This document shows positions 61,862-64,000 of a DNA stretch of 64,000 nt, piece after piece (the stretch's first letter is position 1; each line of letters begins with the position of its first letter). Source of the stretch: Leishmania infantum JPCM5 (Eukaryota; Euglenozoa; Kinetoplastea; Trypanosomatida; Trypanosomatidae); contig NC_009415.2 of the NCBI RefSeq assembly GCF_000002875.2, forward strand, positions 754,001 through 818,000, given 5' to 3'. The translations under genes were made by a program, and so were the position numbers. A model generated the notes under the pieces. The model was not told the DNA's origin and did no database searches. It saw nothing but the letters and a program-made list of their open reading frames with translations.

Positions 61862-63431
61862 AGATGGGAATGGGGTGCGTAGCGAGTGAGAAGTGCAAGG
61901 CTGAGCTGACGTGTTCCGACTCCTCGACGACAGACAGCGCTAGTGTACAAAGGCGGGGGGAGGCACGGGGGTGGGGAGAGGCACGGCGTTCTGCAGAAGG
62001 CGTGTGGAGACAAAAGACGGCAGAGGGCGAAAACGGCAGCCACCTACTTGACCGCCCTCGGAGTGGTCGTGGTGGAGAGGACAGCTGATGGGAGAAGTCA
62101 AGCTAGGCGGGGGCAGGGAGACGGGTGAGAGGAGGGAGTATGCGCCAGCAACGAAAAGAGGTGAGGGGAGAGAGTGAGAGGCAAAGCAGCGCGTGTCGCC
62201 AGCGGGGACTCATAGAAGTCGATGAGCGCGCTGCTGGGGGCTGGTGGGTAGGCCAGCGCGAGGGGGGTGGGGACACGCATTACAAGGGATGTGCCAAGTT
62301 CCCCGGCATGCGCAGTGGGTGCGGAGAGACCCCCTCCCTCTGCAAGAAAAGAGGGTGGGAAATAATTGCACCCCGGGACAGACCACACACGGACAGAGGG
62401 GAACAGCAAAGAAAAGCGACGAGACAGCCCTGCCCAAGAAAGACTACGGTTCGAGTATGTTTGGGTCGGTAGAGGTGGAAGAGCGGAAAGGAGGAGATGA
62501 GGGGTGCGTAAGGGGGCGGGGGCGGGGCGTGTCTGTCGCCTGTGGGCTGTTGCGGCCGATGGGAGTGGGTGTGAGCGAGCAAGGAGGAGAAGAGAGAGGA
62601 GAGGAGTGGCATAGATAGGGAGAGAATAAAGGAGGCGCGCACGGCGAGGGGGTAATGTGAACGCAGTGGTAATGCAGTTGCTCTCTACGCTTCACGCTAG
62701 CCGCAACTCTAGCGTGCCTGACGTGCAGCTGTGCATGGTAGGCACATGAGAGAATTCAAGCGAGCCAAGGCTGTACGACGTGGCGCAGCGGCACCAAGAT
62801 CGCCATCGATTCTCCAGGCGAGTAGCGCGAAAGCTGCCTTTCCACCGTTTGCGCCACCGTAGGGTGGTGTGTGGGTCGCCGCTCCATTTCTGTTGTGAGA
62901 CGGCGCTGGCGCTGTGCACTGAGGGAGCTTGCGGAAACCAAAGGAAGAGTAAAGGCGCGCGCGCAGGAGAAAAAAGCCAGCGCGAGGGGGCGTCATCCTC
63001 CGACACCGCGTCTTTCCGCCATTACCCTTTCACTTGCTCTTCCGCTGCCCCTCGCCCCTCGCCCCATCCCCACGAGCATGGCTTTTCCTGCCGTTGGGCA
63101 ACGACGCCGGCGACTTGCGTTGCCGGCAGAACACAAAGCGAAAAAAGTCGGGGTGAGACGGGGTGGCGAAAAGGCGGAGAGGGATACGATACGGTCCTAC
63201 AACATCCCCCCTCCACACACACACCCACACACGCACGTGCACACACATGTGCGTGCGTGCTTGTGCAGGGAGACAGGGGAAGAGGAGGAGAGCTCGAGCT
63301 GGTCAAGGCATCTACCGAACACCGACTGGCATGTGCGAACGCGCAACGCTGAGCATGCGCACGCGGGGCGCAGACTCTGCACCAAAAATGACAGAGACAG
63401 ACCTGACAAACTTTCCATTTCTTTGTTCACC
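61862..63431. other. intergenic, no gene seen
   Basis: Upstream of the membrane-protein gene. Purine-rich plus strand at 61950-62640, supplying pyrimidine tracts for splicing. Open frames at 62692-63629 have GTG starts or run into the SIDER-like repeat. Confidence 0.5.
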
Positions 63432-64000
63432 GTGCCCAGTTCTCTGTCGCAGCGCGTCAGCCATACACTACTCCACACGGCCCTGTCACAGGCCCCCATC
63501 GTCTGGTGCGAAGCAGCCATAGACACACGCGGTACAGCAGTGCGCCGACTCAGTTACCTGATAGCACGGCCTCTGACCCCAAACTCTGCTCACTCACCCG
63601 CCTCCCAGCCGCTTCTATTATGCCCGTAGCCACCCCTGGTGCACCCCCCTCCCGGTGGCCCAGGCTCCCCACCAGTGGGCAGCGAGGGGCGGCTGAGGTA
63701 CGCTGGCGTCACGCTGACACCCTGCCCATCACATGGGTGGCGCAAACGTGTCCACTGTCGAAGATCTCTCCCACACAACGCCATCCGCGGCCTCACTGCC
63801 GGCATCAGTGGGGGCATGCGTTGCTCCGACCCCCCTCTGCGTAGGTAGGCGCCTGACCCTCTCGCCACCAGAAGCGGTGCAGCATCGGCGGGGGATAGAG
63901 GGGCGGCTCGGCCCCCTCCCCCACACAAATGCACAGAGTGGGTGTGCACTGGACCCTGAGATGCCACGCACTGAGAGGGGTGCGTCCCCCTCCGTCCTCA
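63432..64000 (-). mobile_element. SIDER-like dispersed repeat, copy D (cut by window edge)
   Basis: Matches 44928-45496 at a constant offset of 18504 with no difference seen by eye, up to the last base of the window, so its 5' side may continue. On the minus strand the repeat ends at 63432 and is followed by an A-rich stretch (ggtgaacaaagaaatggaaa), the tail expected for a retroposon. Same orientation as copies A-C. Confidence 0.65.

Noticed and set aside
62871..63629. 252-residue plus-strand frame running into SIDER-like copy D
   Set aside because: Opposite strand to all genes, ends inside the repeat, low-complexity His/Thr middle.
1..64000. tRNA, 5S rRNA and snoRNA genes
   Set aside because: Scanned for T-loop GTTCRA contexts and found only hits in coding or unstructured contexts; no cloverleaf could be assembled. 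A dedicated search could still find snoRNAs.

Overview
The window looks like nuclear DNA of a trypanosomatid, most likely a Leishmania species. All 19 genes I support lie on the minus strand, are intronless, use G/C-rich third codon positions, and are separated by long gaps. On the minus strand these gaps are pyrimidine-rich and carry (CT)n-AG motifs of the kind used for spliced-leader trans-splicing. This is the pattern of one directional polycistronic unit transcribed from high to low coordinates. Four copies of a ~0.5-0.57 kb dispersed element resembling the Leishmania SIDER2 retroposon remnants support the genus; that family assignment is from memory and unsearched.

Layout, in transcription order from 64 kb to 1. 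A SIDER-like copy sits at the right window edge (63.4-64.0 kb). Then come a large four-helix membrane protein (58.6-61.9 kb), a conserved-looking unknown (55.0-56.2 kb), a 5.6 kb gene-poor interval, a nucleosome assembly protein (48.3-49.5 kb), a possible 75-residue single-span membrane protein (46.6-46.9 kb) and a second SIDER-like copy (44.9-45.5 kb). Next are a probable mitochondrial unknown (42.7-44.0 kb), a membrane-anchored coiled-coil protein (39.2-40.4 kb), a 4 kb gap with a 30-bp minisatellite, an oversized cullin (31.6-35.2 kb), a protein with a possible TPGS2-like end (28.2-30.3 kb), a PPR protein (25.2-27.3 kb), a karyopherin-like HEAT protein (20.4-24.8 kb), two diverged tandem paralogues with a Cys/CYGH motif (17.1-19.8 kb), GINS subunit Psf3 (15.4-16.0 kb) and a MYND-finger protein (13.5-14.9 kb).

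From about 9.27 to 13.49 kb the sequence changes character: homopolymer-rich, no coding potential, C/A-rich on the left and G/T-rich on the right, with a third SIDER-like copy between. Downstream of it are a trifunctional-enzyme-type thiolase (6.9-8.2 kb), a DUF84/YjjX-type non-canonical NTPase (6.0-6.5 kb), the diphthamide enzyme DPH5 (4.9-5.7 kb), a leucine-rich-repeat protein (2.2-4.6 kb), the fourth SIDER-like copy (1.6-2.1 kb) and a putative mitochondrial ribosomal protein bL36m (35-595).

The genes do not form a pathway; as usual in trypanosomatids, co-transcribed neighbours are functionally mixed (replication, chromatin, ubiquitin-like conjugation, translation-factor modification, lipid metabolism, mitochondrial gene expression). 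I found no convincing new defence or mobile system. The most interesting signals are the two near-identical pairs of direct SIDER-like repeats with a 196-bp core shared by all four copies, the anomalous 9.27-13.49 kb block, the small membrane ORF, and several divergent proteins whose family assignment deserves a structural search.
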